NCBI GenBank assembly: GCA_034437655.1
Contig: DAOTTU010000066.1
Span: forward strand, 1 to 64,000
Length of the DNA stretch: 64,000 nucleotides
Direction: 5' to 3'
DNA from: J027 sp034437655
GTDB lineage: Bacteria; Chloroflexota; Anaerolineae; Aggregatilineales; J027
Of this stretch, positions 28,142 to 37,684 are shown in pieces. Position numbers and translations under genes: made by a program. How positions within the stretch are numbered: the first letter of the stretch is position 1; each line of letters opens with the position of its first letter. Below the pieces are notes generated by a model. The model searched no databases, had not been told where the DNA came from, and saw only the letters and a list, made by a program, of their open reading frames with translations.

Positions 28142-29590
28142 ATGACCAACTTGACCCGAATCGTAAGTCTTTTGCTTATCGTCGTGATGGCAGTCGTTGT
28201 TGCTGCACCCGCGCCCCCTGCCGCACTTGCTCAGGGTGATGACTGCCCGGACACCCTTTCCGCTGAAGACTGTGCGCTATTGGACGCCTCCAGCGCTGCG
28301 ATGTACGACGCCGCCACCTTCCGCATTGCCGACTATACCCTGTCGTTGCAATTCCGCGCTGATGGCGACACCACCGCGCTGAACACAAGCGGGACTGGTA
28401 CTGTCGAATTCGACACCGACAATCTCTTGCAACTGGACCTGACTTTCGACCCGGCGACCTCAATAAGTGCGAGTGAAGAAACAACAGGTGCGGGTGCATT
28501 GCGCCTGAATAACGATGGTGTCTGGCTAGGGGTTGGTGAAACAGGCGCTGAGCCTGACACGCTCGACTGGGCCGGCTTGCTCTTCGAAATGGGCATGACT
28601 GACATGGGCGGAATGGACGACCTTGGCGATGCACTGGGCGATCTCGGTATTGATGGTGACAGCATTGATCTGAGCTTTGTAACAACCACACGTGGCGAAG
28701 ACACCGAATTTAATGGCGAAACTGTCGCAGTCTTTAATACAGACATCGGTGGCGCAGAGTTCTTGCGTTCGGCATTCGTTAATCAGGCACTGACCGGGCT
28801 GGCGATCGTATTGCTGGAAGGCTCTGAACTGGACCCAAGCCTCGCGACGATTCTGGTTGCAACCCTGCTCGACACCTTCGCCGCTGACCTCGAAGAAAAT
28901 TCGACCATTCGCTTTACCCAATACGTCTCCCCGGAAACCAACCTGGTCACCTATGTCGCTGCTGACATTGACGTGACGCTTGACCTCTCACTGATCGCAG
29001 GCTTTGCTGAAGATGTCCCTAGCGCCGGCTTAGGCCTGGTCATGGATTTCGAAGCGACGTTGGATGAACATGGCGAACCTGTCACCGCGACTGCACCAGC
29101 TGAATTTGACGACGTTACTGAAATGCTTGAAATGCTCGGTGACGACCTGTTCAGCGGTGACCTGTTTGGGCTTGGTGACCTGGGCTTTGGTGGTGGACAG
29201 GGCGACATGACCGATGCATCCATTACACCTGAAGCGGCAGATGCTGACATTGCACTCGACACCACCGTTGAAGGCACGCTTACCCCCGACGACGACCGTG
29301 ACCTCTATCGCTTTGAAGGCACGGCTGGCCAGACGATCCAAATTGCGATGGTGGCTGATGATACCAATGTACTCGACACACTTTTAGAAGTGTATTCTGC
29401 TGACAGCGTGCTGCTTGAGCGTAACGACGATGGTATTGGTACTGCTCCTGAGGCATTTGGGCTAGATCGCTACGACTCCTATCTGACCTTTGAATTACCC
29501 GAAGATGGTGTGTATGTGCTTTCCGCAGCCAGCCTCTTTAGCCTGATGGAAGCCGCAGACTACACGCTGACAATTCAAACCGTTGAATAG
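28142..29590 (+). CDS. Secreted beta-rich protein with C-terminal PPC-like domain
   Basis: The ATG at 28142 with AAGGAGA upstream gives 482 residues; an earlier in-frame ATG at 28097 lacks such a site. A signal peptide (about 1-34, ending PAALAQ) is followed by a LolA/LppX-like domain with two Cys pairs near its start. The protein ends with a PPC-like domain (about 390-480) that includes DRDLYRFEGTAGQTIQI. A Gly/Asp/Met stretch precedes it. It is likely a surface protein; no catalytic motif is seen. A strong terminator follows. Confidence 0.65.
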   Translation: MTNLTRIVSLLLIVVMAVVVAAPAPPAALAQGDDCPDTLSAEDCALLDASSAAMYDAATFRIADYTLSLQFRADGDTTALNTSGTGTVEFDTDNLLQLDLTFDPATSISASEETTGAGALRLNNDGVWLGVGETGAEPDTLDWAGLLFEMGMTDMGGMDDLGDALGDLGIDGDSIDLSFVTTTRGEDTEFNGETVAVFNTDIGGAEFLRSAFVNQALTGLAIVLLEGSELDPSLATILVATLLDTFAADLEENSTIRFTQYVSPETNLVTYVAADIDVTLDLSLIAGFAEDVPSAGLGLVMDFEATLDEHGEPVTATAPAEFDDVTEMLEMLGDDLFSGDLFGLGDLGFGGGQGDMTDASITPEAADADIALDTTVEGTLTPDDDRDLYRFEGTAGQTIQIAMVADDTNVLDTLLEVYSADSVLLERNDDGIGTAPEAFGLDRYDSYLTFELPEDGVYVLSAASLFSLMEAADYTLTIQTVE

Positions 29591-29625
29591 ATTTCCCACC
29601 CCTAACTGAAGCAATAGCAAACGCT

Positions 29626-29662
29626 CGAGATACAGCATCTCAGGCTGTGTCTCGTTTTATTT
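29626..29662 (+). terminator. Rho-independent terminator
   Basis: An 11-base stem (CGAGATACAGC with GCTGTGTCTCG, one G-T pair, 7-base loop) runs directly into TTTTATTTCC. Confidence 0.85.
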
Positions 29663-29831
29663 CCTTCGTCTCCAGACAACAATAGCACTAACGCTTCTCA
29701 AACCCCCCTGTGTGGCTTCAAATCGATTCTGGCGTCTTGCCGACGACAAGGGTAAGATGGGGAGCATTTCTCATTTGATTTACTGTTATCTTCTATCTTC
29801 TGCAATCATTTCGATGTAAGGATAAGCTAAA

Positions 29832-30509
29832 TTGGAGCCTCAAGAACAGGAGCCAGTCCTTCAGAAACATTTCTCAAACTTCGTACAACTGCGCAAATCC
29901 AATTATTCGCCCGAAGAAGCCTGGCGTGTGGTTCAAGAACAAGCCAAAGACCTCCCCTCCCAACTTAAACGCCACCTCGCAACCCTTGTGCAGTCGTGGG
30001 AAGCTCGCGCTGGTCAACAATATCGTGCTGACAACGACCCGGACATGACACACATGACTGGTTCGCTGGGGCGTATCAAACCATTGCCGAGTATGTCACG
30101 CCGTAAAATCGGTACACAGACAAGCGAGTTTGGCACTGTCCCCCCTGACGTCAGCAAATACTTCGGCAAAAACACCATCTTGCTGATTTATTTACCAACA
30201 ACAAAAGACCCGATGCGCGTTCAAATTCCATTACGTGATGAGGTGATCATTGGGCGGTCTGCGCCAGACAGTATCCTTATTCCAGACATTGATATGTCTG
30301 ACCTGGGCGAGCAGTATGGGGTATCGCGCGTTCACGCTTCACTCAAGCGTAAGGATGATACCCTGCTTATCACAGATCTGGGCAGCCGTAATCATACTTT
30401 TGTCAACGACGATCAGCTTAGAGCCAACGAAATTCGCGCGCTCCGCAGCGGCGACGAATTACGTTTCGGCAACCTCGTCACACGCATTCGTTTCTACAAC
30501 AACACCTAA
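29832..30509 (+). CDS. FHA-domain protein
   Basis: The 225-residue protein has a helical N-terminal part (about 1-65) and a C-terminal forkhead-associated domain (about 120-225) with VIIGRSAPDSILI, YGVSRVHASL and DLGSRNHTFVND. FHA domains bind phosphothreonine peptides, so this is a likely reader for Ser/Thr kinases, though none is encoded in the window. The start is TTG at 29832 with AAGGATA upstream. Confidence 0.8.
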   Translation: MEPQEQEPVLQKHFSNFVQLRKSNYSPEEAWRVVQEQAKDLPSQLKRHLATLVQSWEARAGQQYRADNDPDMTHMTGSLGRIKPLPSMSRRKIGTQTSEFGTVPPDVSKYFGKNTILLIYLPTTKDPMRVQIPLRDEVIIGRSAPDSILIPDIDMSDLGEQYGVSRVHASLKRKDDTLLITDLGSRNHTFVNDDQLRANEIRALRSGDELRFGNLVTRIRFYNNT

Positions 30510-30582
30510 CTCGCCATAGTCCGGTGTCTTGCTTTTCCCCTGTGCTATCGGATAATGCTTTTCATCATGTAATAGAATCAAG

Positions 30583-30615
30583 AGAGCCTATCGGATATTG
30601 AGGCGACAGGCTCTT
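30583..30615. terminator. Weak hairpin between convergent genes
   Basis: AGAGCCT (30583-30589) pairs with AGGCTCT (30608-30614). There is no real T tract on either side, so its role as a terminator is uncertain. It lies between the FHA gene and the convergent alpha-oxoamine synthase gene. Confidence 0.35.
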
Positions 30616-30673
30616 ATGGTGCTATTCGTTTTTCGTTGTGTGCTGCACTGACAGCAGAAGCGGTTGACTCAAA

Positions 30674-31897
30674 TCACTCAGAGTGTACTGCGTCTGCCAT
30701 AGCAGGTTGTGAGGGGATCAAGTCCAGATTTTCGCCCACACGTTTAAAGGCATCCAATGCTGTCTGAAGCTGCTCACGGGTATGGGTCGCCATGTAGCTC
30801 GTCCGCAGCAATGTGCTATTCGGTGGTACGGCTGGTGGGATAACCGGGTTGGTATAGACACCATTTTCAACCAGTGCCCGCCATGCCAGGCCAGCACGAA
30901 CGTAGTCTTCACCAATGATGATCGGGATAATCGGCGTTTCACTGGGGCCGGTATTGAAGCCCAGTTTTTGCAAGCCTTCGCGCATGAAGTCTGCGTTTTC
31001 CCAGACACGCTGCACATGTTGGGGCTCATTTTCAATAATGTCCAGCGCGGTAAGCACTGTCATCGCACTAGCGGCTGGAAGACTGGCCGAAAAAATCAAC
31101 GAGCGCGCATTATGCTGAATATAGTGAATCACATCCGCTTTACCCGCAATAAAACCACCCACTGAGGCGAAGGATTTACTGAATGTGCCCATCACGAGAT
31201 CAACATCATCCATCGTCATACCAAAATGAGCAGCAGTACCACGCCCGCCACCAAGCACACCAACGCTGTGCGCATCGTCTACCATTACACGGGCATTAAA
31301 TTCGCGGGCAATTTCAACAACTTCTGGCAGTGGCGCAATGTCGCCGCCCATGCTGTAAACACCGTCAACCACAATGAGCTTACCAGCATCAGCAGGAATG
31401 CGTTGCAGCACTTTGCGCAGGCTATTCATATCACTGTGAGCAAAGCGGCGCATTTCCCCGCGTGACAGCATCGCACCATCCACACAGCAGGCGTGTGCAT
31501 CTTTGTCGAGGATCACAAAATCACCTTTGCCAACAATCGAGGAAATAGCACCCAGATTGGTCTGATAGCCAGTTGGGAAGACAATCGCCGCCTCTGCCCC
31601 GACAAATTCTGCCAGACGACGGTCTAGTTCTTTATGGAACGACAGCGTGCCGTTCAAAAAACGGCTGCCGGTGCAACTGGTGCCGTACTCATCAATTGCT
31701 TGCTGAGCAGCGGCCCGCACACGCGGATGCATCGTTAGCCCCAAATAGTTGTTCGACCCAAGCATGATGACTTCATGCCCCATAAAGGTGGCTGTGCTTC
31801 CTTCAGAATCTGACAGTGGTTGGAAGTAGGGATAAATACCTGCCTGCATTGCGTCTTTGGCGCGGGTGAATTTGTTGACTTTATCGAATAAATCCAT
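30674..31897 (-). CDS. Alpha-oxoamine synthase (BioF/Kbl/SPT-type PLP enzyme)
   Basis: A 407-residue type I PLP enzyme that condenses an amino acid with an acyl-CoA. Signatures: NNYLGL at the start, the HACCVDGAMLS loop, DDAHSVGVLG for PLP stacking and FSKSFASVGG holding the PLP lysine. Sequence pattern (DKDAHACCVDGA, VDGVYSMGGDIAPL) fits the broad class that includes KBL, BioF and bacterial serine palmitoyltransferase. No biotin or threonine-catabolism genes are adjacent, so the true substrate is open; a long-chain-base synthase is possible. Confidence 0.88.
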   Translation of the reverse strand: MDLFDKVNKFTRAKDAMQAGIYPYFQPLSDSEGSTATFMGHEVIMLGSNNYLGLTMHPRVRAAAQQAIDEYGTSCTGSRFLNGTLSFHKELDRRLAEFVGAEAAIVFPTGYQTNLGAISSIVGKGDFVILDKDAHACCVDGAMLSRGEMRRFAHSDMNSLRKVLQRIPADAGKLIVVDGVYSMGGDIAPLPEVVEIAREFNARVMVDDAHSVGVLGGGRGTAAHFGMTMDDVDLVMGTFSKSFASVGGFIAGKADVIHYIQHNARSLIFSASLPAASAMTVLTALDIIENEPQHVQRVWENADFMREGLQKLGFNTGPSETPIIPIIIGEDYVRAGLAWRALVENGVYTNPVIPPAVPPNSTLLRTSYMATHTREQLQTALDAFKRVGENLDLIPSQPAMADAVHSE

Positions 31898-31986
31898 TGG
31901 AATTACCTTTACTGTTCTTGACTATGACCAGTTGCTGCCAGCGGTAGAACGATTTTTGTGCCGCAGGCTGGTTGTGATGAACGATG

Positions 31987-32382
31987 TTAAGCTGTTGTGG
32001 GTGGTTCTCGGGGTGGTGCTTCTGTTGCTGCCGAACGCTGATGACCAACAATGCGCCCAATAATACCACCAATAACGCCACCACTGGCAATACCCGTCTC
32101 AGAATTACTGACGATTTCACCAGCACCAACGTCTGCCACAATTGCCATCACCACAAACGTTACAGCACCAATGACAACCCCAACAAAGGCATAGGTGTTT
32201 GGGCTTTTGAACATACCCAGAAACGCCAAAACACCAACCAGGCCGCCAACTAACCCACCCAGTAATGCACCAATTATGCCACCAATCACCGGGTCAGCGT
32301 CATTGACTGTAAGCAGGACAAGCAATGCGGTTAACACTGCACTACTGAGCGCCCCTTGCCATACCCCGTGGATTACCCGCAT
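31987..32382 (-). CDS. Small glycine-rich membrane protein
   Basis: A 131-residue protein with about three hydrophobic helices made of Gly, Ala, Val and Ile (GGIIGALLGGLVGGLVGVL is the most regular), and a short hydrophilic tail. Glycine-zipper helices like these often pack into pores or oligomers. No family recognised. It is encoded upstream of the alpha-oxoamine synthase gene and probably transcribed with it. Confidence 0.5.
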   Translation of the reverse strand: MRVIHGVWQGALSSAVLTALLVLLTVNDADPVIGGIIGALLGGLVGGLVGVLAFLGMFKSPNTYAFVGVVIGAVTFVVMAIVADVGAGEIVSNSETGIASGGVIGGIIGRIVGHQRSAATEAPPREPPTTA

Positions 32383-32425
32383 TATATCTTTCCTTAATAC
32401 TGATTAGAATAGTTGATTCGGTGAC

Positions 32426-33529
32426 CTAGTCTTGTTCAACGAGCAACACGGGGGCCAAAACCGCACACGAGTTGACTGATGAGTTTAATGATACCTCAAC
32501 GTTTGTATTTTCTTCGAAGAACACGGCATTTGTCAACGGATTGGGCAGGTTTTGTTGCAACTGCACGAGATTGGGTTGACAAAAACCTGTATAGCCAGCG
32601 TCACCCGGCGCATGTTGCAAGACCGGTTCGGGCTGAGACTCAAGAGTATACAGCGCCGAGAGAGCGTCCTCTACAGGCTGGTCGGCACGTTCAACCTGTG
32701 TAATGTGATACAGGTTGTCATCATAGTAAGCCTGTGCCATGTGTTCGAGCCGAATGGCAGGACAATTAATGACAGTGTCGGTTTCCTGAATTGGAAGCCC
32801 AAGCGCGACAATATCTTCAAAGGAGCGAATACTGTTGGGGTCTGTGTCCGGCGGCACACGGACCTCAAACATCTGCCAGAAGTCCGAATAGCCGGGATCA
32901 TCGTGCATTTGTTCGATCACAGACGAAACGCCCGGCAAGCGTGTCCCAACTTCATCTGTCACCAGCACATAAATCGGTGCGGCTTCTGCGGGTGTTTCAC
33001 CAAAATTGAACACCGTCTGCTGTTGGCCGTTCTCCCACACCACTTCCGGTGCGCGGTCGCGCCCTTGCAGTACAGCGCCCACAAGGGCAATCGGGGCGTT
33101 AATCGTTTGGCCGGTGCGATTTATATTGTCGTCTAACAGCAATCCATCCGCTTCTAGCGCTTCAACACTGGTGAAGGTATTCGCTTCATAGTCTGCGGGC
33201 ACTATTACCTCGACAATTTCGCGCAAATCACTATATGTGTCAGAAAATGGCCCACCCGTTGGGATGATGTCATGCTGTTCGGGAACGGGTTCGCCATCTG
33301 CATAGACAAGTCGATACTGGTCTACCACTGCGACACGTCGGCCATCATCCAGTACAGGTGTACCGTTTTCGAAGATATAATAAAACACCTGTTCATCTTG
33401 ATAGAACGCTGGCAAAGCGTTATAGACAATCCCGCTCTGTGCAACGCCGGATTGGTATCGCCATGATAAAATGCCTGTTACCAGCAGCAACGGAATAAGA
33501 CACACGAGTATGGTTCGGCGCATCAGCAT
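32426..33529 (-). CDS. Exported or membrane-anchored protein of unknown function
   Basis: From the ATG at 33527-33529 (AAAGGA 11 bases upstream) the product is 367 residues. A hydrophobic N-terminal helix (about 5-22) acts as a signal or anchor. The remainder is soluble and has three similar segments that each end in a wording such as PDTDPNSIRSFEDIVALGLP or YEANTFTSVEALEADGL. This suggests an internal duplication. Four Cys lie in the C-terminal third. Family unknown. It is divergent from grpE. Confidence 0.55.
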   Translation of the reverse strand: MLMRRTILVCLIPLLLVTGILSWRYQSGVAQSGIVYNALPAFYQDEQVFYYIFENGTPVLDDGRRVAVVDQYRLVYADGEPVPEQHDIIPTGGPFSDTYSDLREIVEVIVPADYEANTFTSVEALEADGLLLDDNINRTGQTINAPIALVGAVLQGRDRAPEVVWENGQQQTVFNFGETPAEAAPIYVLVTDEVGTRLPGVSSVIEQMHDDPGYSDFWQMFEVRVPPDTDPNSIRSFEDIVALGLPIQETDTVINCPAIRLEHMAQAYYDDNLYHITQVERADQPVEDALSALYTLESQPEPVLQHAPGDAGYTGFCQPNLVQLQQNLPNPLTNAVFFEENTNVEVSLNSSVNSCAVLAPVLLVEQD

Positions 33530-33712
33530 AGCAAAACGCATCCTTTGAACATTTTCTGTTTTTGCGAGCGTGATGCGGCTGACCCGCTGCACACACAGAC
33601 CAGACCACCGCACCACCTTCCTCTTACATTATAACCAACGAAACGTACAAAGCCGCGCTTTGACTCTCTAACGCTTCTGTCACCAACTGGCTGATGAACT
33701 TATGATGAACTG

Positions 33713-33735
33713 ATAGAATTTTTACGCAATTCTAT
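33713..33735. promoter_or_regulatory. Inverted repeat in the grpE promoter region
   Basis: ATAGAATT (33713-33720) and AATTCTAT (33728-33735) form an 8-base perfect inverted repeat with a 7-base spacer, 62 bases before grpE. A second weaker pair, TACTC/GAGTA, lies at 33752-33772. No consensus CIRCE element is present. An operator function is inferred. Confidence 0.4.
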
Positions 33736-33797
33736 TAGTCCTACGGTACAGTACTCTCAGTCTGAATGAGTAGAGCAAATGTCCCTGCGAGAAATCA

Positions 33798-34397
33798 ATG
33801 AAGAAAAATAAGCGAACCAATCCCGAGCATGATGCTGTTGAAGTCGAAGAAGAAACCAGCACCACCGTGCCAGAAGCGTCAGATACGCAAGACAGTACAC
33901 CCACATCTACTGTGGAACAGTCTGACAACACGAATGACACAGATGCAGTAGATGAGTTAGAAGCAATGGCGCTGCAACGAGATGAATTTAAAGCCGCCTT
34001 GCAACGTGAGCGTGCTGACTTCGTGAATTTCAAAAAGCGCACCGAGCGCGAAAAGTCTGAAATGAAGCAATCCATTACTGGAGACACCGTCAAACGGTTT
34101 CTGCCCATCCTGGATGACTTCGAACGTGCATTAAATAGCGTGCCCAACGACATTGAAGAAAATGGCTGGGTGACAGGCTTCACGATGATTCACAAGAAGT
34201 TCAAAGATGTTCTGGCGCAAATGGGTGTTGAAGTCGTTGACCCGCTGGGCGAACCCTTTGACCCTGAACAGCACGAAGCCATTGGTAGCGAACCATCTGA
34301 TGAGTATGAGAGCGACACAGTTACAGACGTACTCCAGAAGGGGTATATGCTCGACGGGCGTATTATTCGTGTCGCAATGGTAAAAGTAGCGGACTAA
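33798..34397 (+). CDS. grpE: Nucleotide exchange factor GrpE
   Basis: GrpE releases ADP from DnaK and so drives its chaperone cycle; the dimer's long coiled coil also senses heat. The 199-residue protein has an acidic, unstructured N-terminus (about 1-50), the long helix (QRDEFKAALQRERADFVNFK) and the C-terminal beta wing (EPFDPEQHEAI). It opens the dnaK operon, with dnaK starting 38 bases later. Confidence 0.95.
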   Translation: MKKNKRTNPEHDAVEVEEETSTTVPEASDTQDSTPTSTVEQSDNTNDTDAVDELEAMALQRDEFKAALQRERADFVNFKKRTEREKSEMKQSITGDTVKRFLPILDDFERALNSVPNDIEENGWVTGFTMIHKKFKDVLAQMGVEVVDPLGEPFDPEQHEAIGSEPSDEYESDTVTDVLQKGYMLDGRIIRVAMVKVAD

Positions 34398-34435
34398 GTA
34401 AGAATAAAGAGCAACAGAGGAGAGCGATAAGCGTC

Positions 34436-36364
34436 ATGGCTAAAATCATAGGTATTGACTTAGGTACAACCAACAGTGTGATGGCAGTTATGGAAGGTGG
34501 TGAGCCGACCGTCATCCCAAATAGTGAAGGCTCCCGCACCACCCCGTCCGTCGTGGCGGTGAACAAGCAGGGCGAGCGTCTTATTGGGCAGACCGCTCGG
34601 CGTCAGGCTGTGATGAACCCGGAAAACACAATTTTTTCCGTCAAGCGTTTCATCGGCCGTCGATTTGAAGACCCAACCGTACAAAAAGCTCTGGAATCCG
34701 TCCCATACAAAGTCGGCAAAGCCCCTAACGGTGACGTCGTAATCAAAATGGGCGACAAAGATTATAGCCCGCCCGAAATTAGCGCGATGATTCTGCAAAA
34801 ATTGAAAGGTGACGCCGAGAAATACCTGGACGACACCGTTGACCGTGCAGTCATCACCGTACCGGCATATTTTAATGACTCGCAGCGCCAGGCGACCAAA
34901 GACGCAGGCAAGATCGCTGGCCTGGAAGTGCCGCGTATCATCAACGAGCCAACTGCATCGTCGCTGGCTTATGGGCTGGACGGTAAAAAGGACGAAACCA
35001 TTGCGGTCTACGACCTCGGTGGTGGTACGTTCGACATTTCAATTCTGGACGTGGGCGACGGTGTCTTTGAGGTACGCTCAACCAATGGTGACACCTACCT
35101 TGGCGGTGACGACTTCGACGACCGTATTATGAGCTGGATTGCTGATGAGTTCAAGAAAGAACAGGGCATTGACCTCCGTAAGGATCGTCAGGCCTTGCAA
35201 CGTCTGAAAGAGTCGGCTGAAAATGCCAAGAAGGAACTCTCAACCACAACCTCAGCCGAAATCAATCTGCCATTCATTACCGCCGACGCCAGCGGTCCCA
35301 AGCACCTGCTGATGACGCTGAGCCGCGCCAAGCTGGAAGAACTGGTTCACGACCTGATTGACGGGTCACTGAAACCAGTGCGCCAGGCCCTCGACGACGC
35401 AGGCTTGAAACCCGATGACGTGGCTGAAGTCATCATGGTTGGTGGTATGACCCGTATGCCTGCCGTGCAAGAAGCTGTCACACGCTTCTTCGGCAAAGAC
35501 CCGAACCGTACCGTGAACCCGGATGAAGTTGTGGCAATTGGTGCCGCAATCCAGGCGGGTGTCCTTGGTGGTGAGGTTAAAGACGTATTGCTGCTAGACG
35601 TCACCCCGCTGACGTTCTCCATTGAGACGCTTGGTGGTGTTTCTACGCCACTGATTGAACGCAATACGACAATCCCGGTCAAGAAGAGTCAGATTTTCAG
35701 CACAGCGACGGATAGCCAGACGCAGGTTGAAATCCATGTGTTGCAAGGTGAACGCCAGATGGCGGCAGACAACAAGACGCTGGGTAAGTTCATCCTGGAT
35801 GGTATTCCACCCGCACCGCGTGGTGTTCCCCAGATTGAAGTGACCTTTGACATTGACGCCGACGGTATTCTCAACGTCAGCGCGAAAGATAAGGCTACCG
35901 GGCGCGAACAGAAGATCACGATCACGGCCAGCAGCGGCTTGAACGATGATGAAATCGATCGTATGGTGAAAGAAGCGGAAGAATACGCCGACGAAGACCG
36001 CATGCGCAAGGAACAGGCCGAAGTTCGTAACCGTGCTGACTCTACCATTTTCATGGCAGAAAAGAGCCTGCGCGAATTCGGGGAACAGGTTGACGCACCT
36101 GTCAAGCAAGACATTGAAGACAAGGTTGCAGACGTACGGAACGCGCTCAATGGCGACGACCTCGACAAGATTCGTACCGCCACCGATGCACTGGCGATGG
36201 CTGTGCAACAACTCGGCGCTGGTATGTATGAACAGCAGGCACCTGGTCAGCAAGCACCCGGCGGCCCGGACGCCACTACGAACGGGGCTAATGGCAAAGG
36301 CGAAGACCGCCGCGCCGAGCCTGAAGACGGTGAAGACGTTATCGAAGGTGAGTTCAGCGAGTAA
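34436..36364 (+). CDS. dnaK: Chaperone DnaK (Hsp70)
   Basis: A full-length 642-residue Hsp70. The ATPase domain shows IGIDLGTTNS at the start, the IINEPTAS and VYDLGGGTFDISIL signatures, and VIMVGGMTRMPAVQEAV. The substrate-binding domain begins after DVTPLTFSIETLGG, and the lid ends in a Gln/Gly/Asp-rich tail with acidic last residues. It folds and refolds cytosolic proteins with DnaJ and GrpE, which are encoded on either side. Confidence 0.98.
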   Translation: MAKIIGIDLGTTNSVMAVMEGGEPTVIPNSEGSRTTPSVVAVNKQGERLIGQTARRQAVMNPENTIFSVKRFIGRRFEDPTVQKALESVPYKVGKAPNGDVVIKMGDKDYSPPEISAMILQKLKGDAEKYLDDTVDRAVITVPAYFNDSQRQATKDAGKIAGLEVPRIINEPTASSLAYGLDGKKDETIAVYDLGGGTFDISILDVGDGVFEVRSTNGDTYLGGDDFDDRIMSWIADEFKKEQGIDLRKDRQALQRLKESAENAKKELSTTTSAEINLPFITADASGPKHLLMTLSRAKLEELVHDLIDGSLKPVRQALDDAGLKPDDVAEVIMVGGMTRMPAVQEAVTRFFGKDPNRTVNPDEVVAIGAAIQAGVLGGEVKDVLLLDVTPLTFSIETLGGVSTPLIERNTTIPVKKSQIFSTATDSQTQVEIHVLQGERQMAADNKTLGKFILDGIPPAPRGVPQIEVTFDIDADGILNVSAKDKATGREQKITITASSGLNDDEIDRMVKEAEEYADEDRMRKEQAEVRNRADSTIFMAEKSLREFGEQVDAPVKQDIEDKVADVRNALNGDDLDKIRTATDALAMAVQQLGAGMYEQQAPGQQAPGGPDATTNGANGKGEDRRAEPEDGEDVIEGEFSE

Positions 36365-36392
36365 CATCGCGCGTTCCACCTGCAACCCCATG

Positions 36393-36422
36393 ATGGCGTG
36401 GAGGAAAAGCCCTCTGCGCCAT
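36393..36422 (+). other. 12-base hairpin between dnaK and dnaJ
   Basis: ATGGCGTGGAGG (36393-36404) pairs with CCTCTGCGCCAT (36411-36422) through 10 Watson-Crick and 2 G-T pairs, loop of 6. No T tract follows, so it is not a classical terminator. It may block exonuclease decay of dnaK mRNA or tune dnaJ expression (inference). Confidence 0.5.
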
Positions 36423-36507
36423 TCGCATTCGGCACGTGTAGCGTATATACCGCATCATGCGCCAATGTTCTTTGCCAATACAAGCAAGTAACAAAAGGTC
36501 AGTTTCC

Positions 36508-37656
36508 ATGCCGCGTGACTACTATGAAGTGCTGGGTGTCGCACGAGATGCTTCAGCCGACGATATTAAGAAAGCGTTTCGCAAACTTGCCCGTGAGTAC
36601 CACCCCGACCTCAATAAATCCGACCAGGCACACGAAACGTTTCAAGAAATCAATGAAGCATATCAAGTGCTGAGCGACGATCAAAAACGTGCTGCTTATG
36701 ACCGTTATGGTCACGCAGGTGTCAATGGTCAGGCTGGCTTTGGGGCTGGCGCAGGCTTCCCCGATATTGAAGACATCTTTGGCGACTTCAGCGAAATCTT
36801 CAATATGTTCACGGGGGGGCGTGGTGGCCGCCGCCGGGGCCCACGCCAGGGAATGGACTTACGCTATGATCTTAATCTGAGCTTTGAGCAAGCTGTCTTC
36901 GGTGATGACATCGACATTGAAATCGCCCGTCGTGACCCCTGCGACGTTTGTAGTGGTAGCGGTGCCGAACCCGGCACATCACCCATACCGTGCCCGCAAT
37001 GTCAGGGGACAGGGCGCGTGCAGCAGGTTGTCGGCTCGGCGCTGTTTGGGCGGGTCATCAATGAATCGACGTGTCCCAACTGCAACGGTCGTGGGCAGGT
37101 TGTGAAAAATCCCTGCAAAAACTGCAAGGGTGCGGGCACAGAGCGCGTCAAGAAGAAGCTAACGGTCAACATTCCGCCCGGTGTAGACGACGGAATGCGG
37201 ATTCGTGTTAGCGGCGAAGGTGAACCCGGCGAAATGGGCGGGCCACGCGGCAATCTCTATGTGTTCATTTCAGTCAAACCACATGAATACTTTCAGCGGC
37301 GCGAGAACGATATTGTCCTCAATATACCGATAAACGTCGCACAGGCCGCGCTAGGTGATGAAATTGTCGTCCCCACCATTGACGGTGACGAAACCATCCA
37401 GATTAAGCCGGGTATGCAAAGTGGTTCAGTGATTACACTGCGCGACAAGGGTGTTCCGCAACTGCGGCGCGATGGCTCTGTAGATGGCCGTGGTGACCAG
37501 CATGTTATCGTTAACGTCGAAACCCCTGAGAAACTGACACAACGTCAGCGTGAGTTGTTCGAAGAACTGGGTGAAACACTGGGCACTGAGATCAAGCCGC
37601 AGAAGGCCGGCAAAGGTTTATTAGAGCGTATGGCGGGTCTTTTCGGAAACGACTGA
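36508..37656 (+). CDS. dnaJ: Chaperone DnaJ (Hsp40, type I)
   Basis: DnaJ delivers clients to DnaK and stimulates its ATPase. From the ATG at 36508 (after AAAAGG) it has 382 residues. The J domain begins RDYYEVLGV and carries HPD in REYHPDLNK. A Gly/Phe region with GGRGGRRRGP follows, then four CxxCxGxG zinc motifs (CDVCSGSG, CPQCQGTG, CPNCNGRG, CKNCKGAG) and the C-terminal client domain. An upstream in-frame ATG at 36457 adds 17 residues that no DnaJ has. Confidence 0.97.
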   Translation: MPRDYYEVLGVARDASADDIKKAFRKLAREYHPDLNKSDQAHETFQEINEAYQVLSDDQKRAAYDRYGHAGVNGQAGFGAGAGFPDIEDIFGDFSEIFNMFTGGRGGRRRGPRQGMDLRYDLNLSFEQAVFGDDIDIEIARRDPCDVCSGSGAEPGTSPIPCPQCQGTGRVQQVVGSALFGRVINESTCPNCNGRGQVVKNPCKNCKGAGTERVKKKLTVNIPPGVDDGMRIRVSGEGEPGEMGGPRGNLYVFISVKPHEYFQRRENDIVLNIPINVAQAALGDEIVVPTIDGDETIQIKPGMQSGSVITLRDKGVPQLRRDGSVDGRGDQHVIVNVETPEKLTQRQRELFEELGETLGTEIKPQKAGKGLLERMAGLFGND

Positions 37657-37684
37657 TTTTTCCTACAAAGCTGGTACAATCATA

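Noticed and set aside
33660..33797. CIRCE element for HrcA
   Set aside because: The consensus TTAGCACTC-N9-GAGTGCTAA is absent; only a weak TACTC-N11-GAGTA pair occurs.
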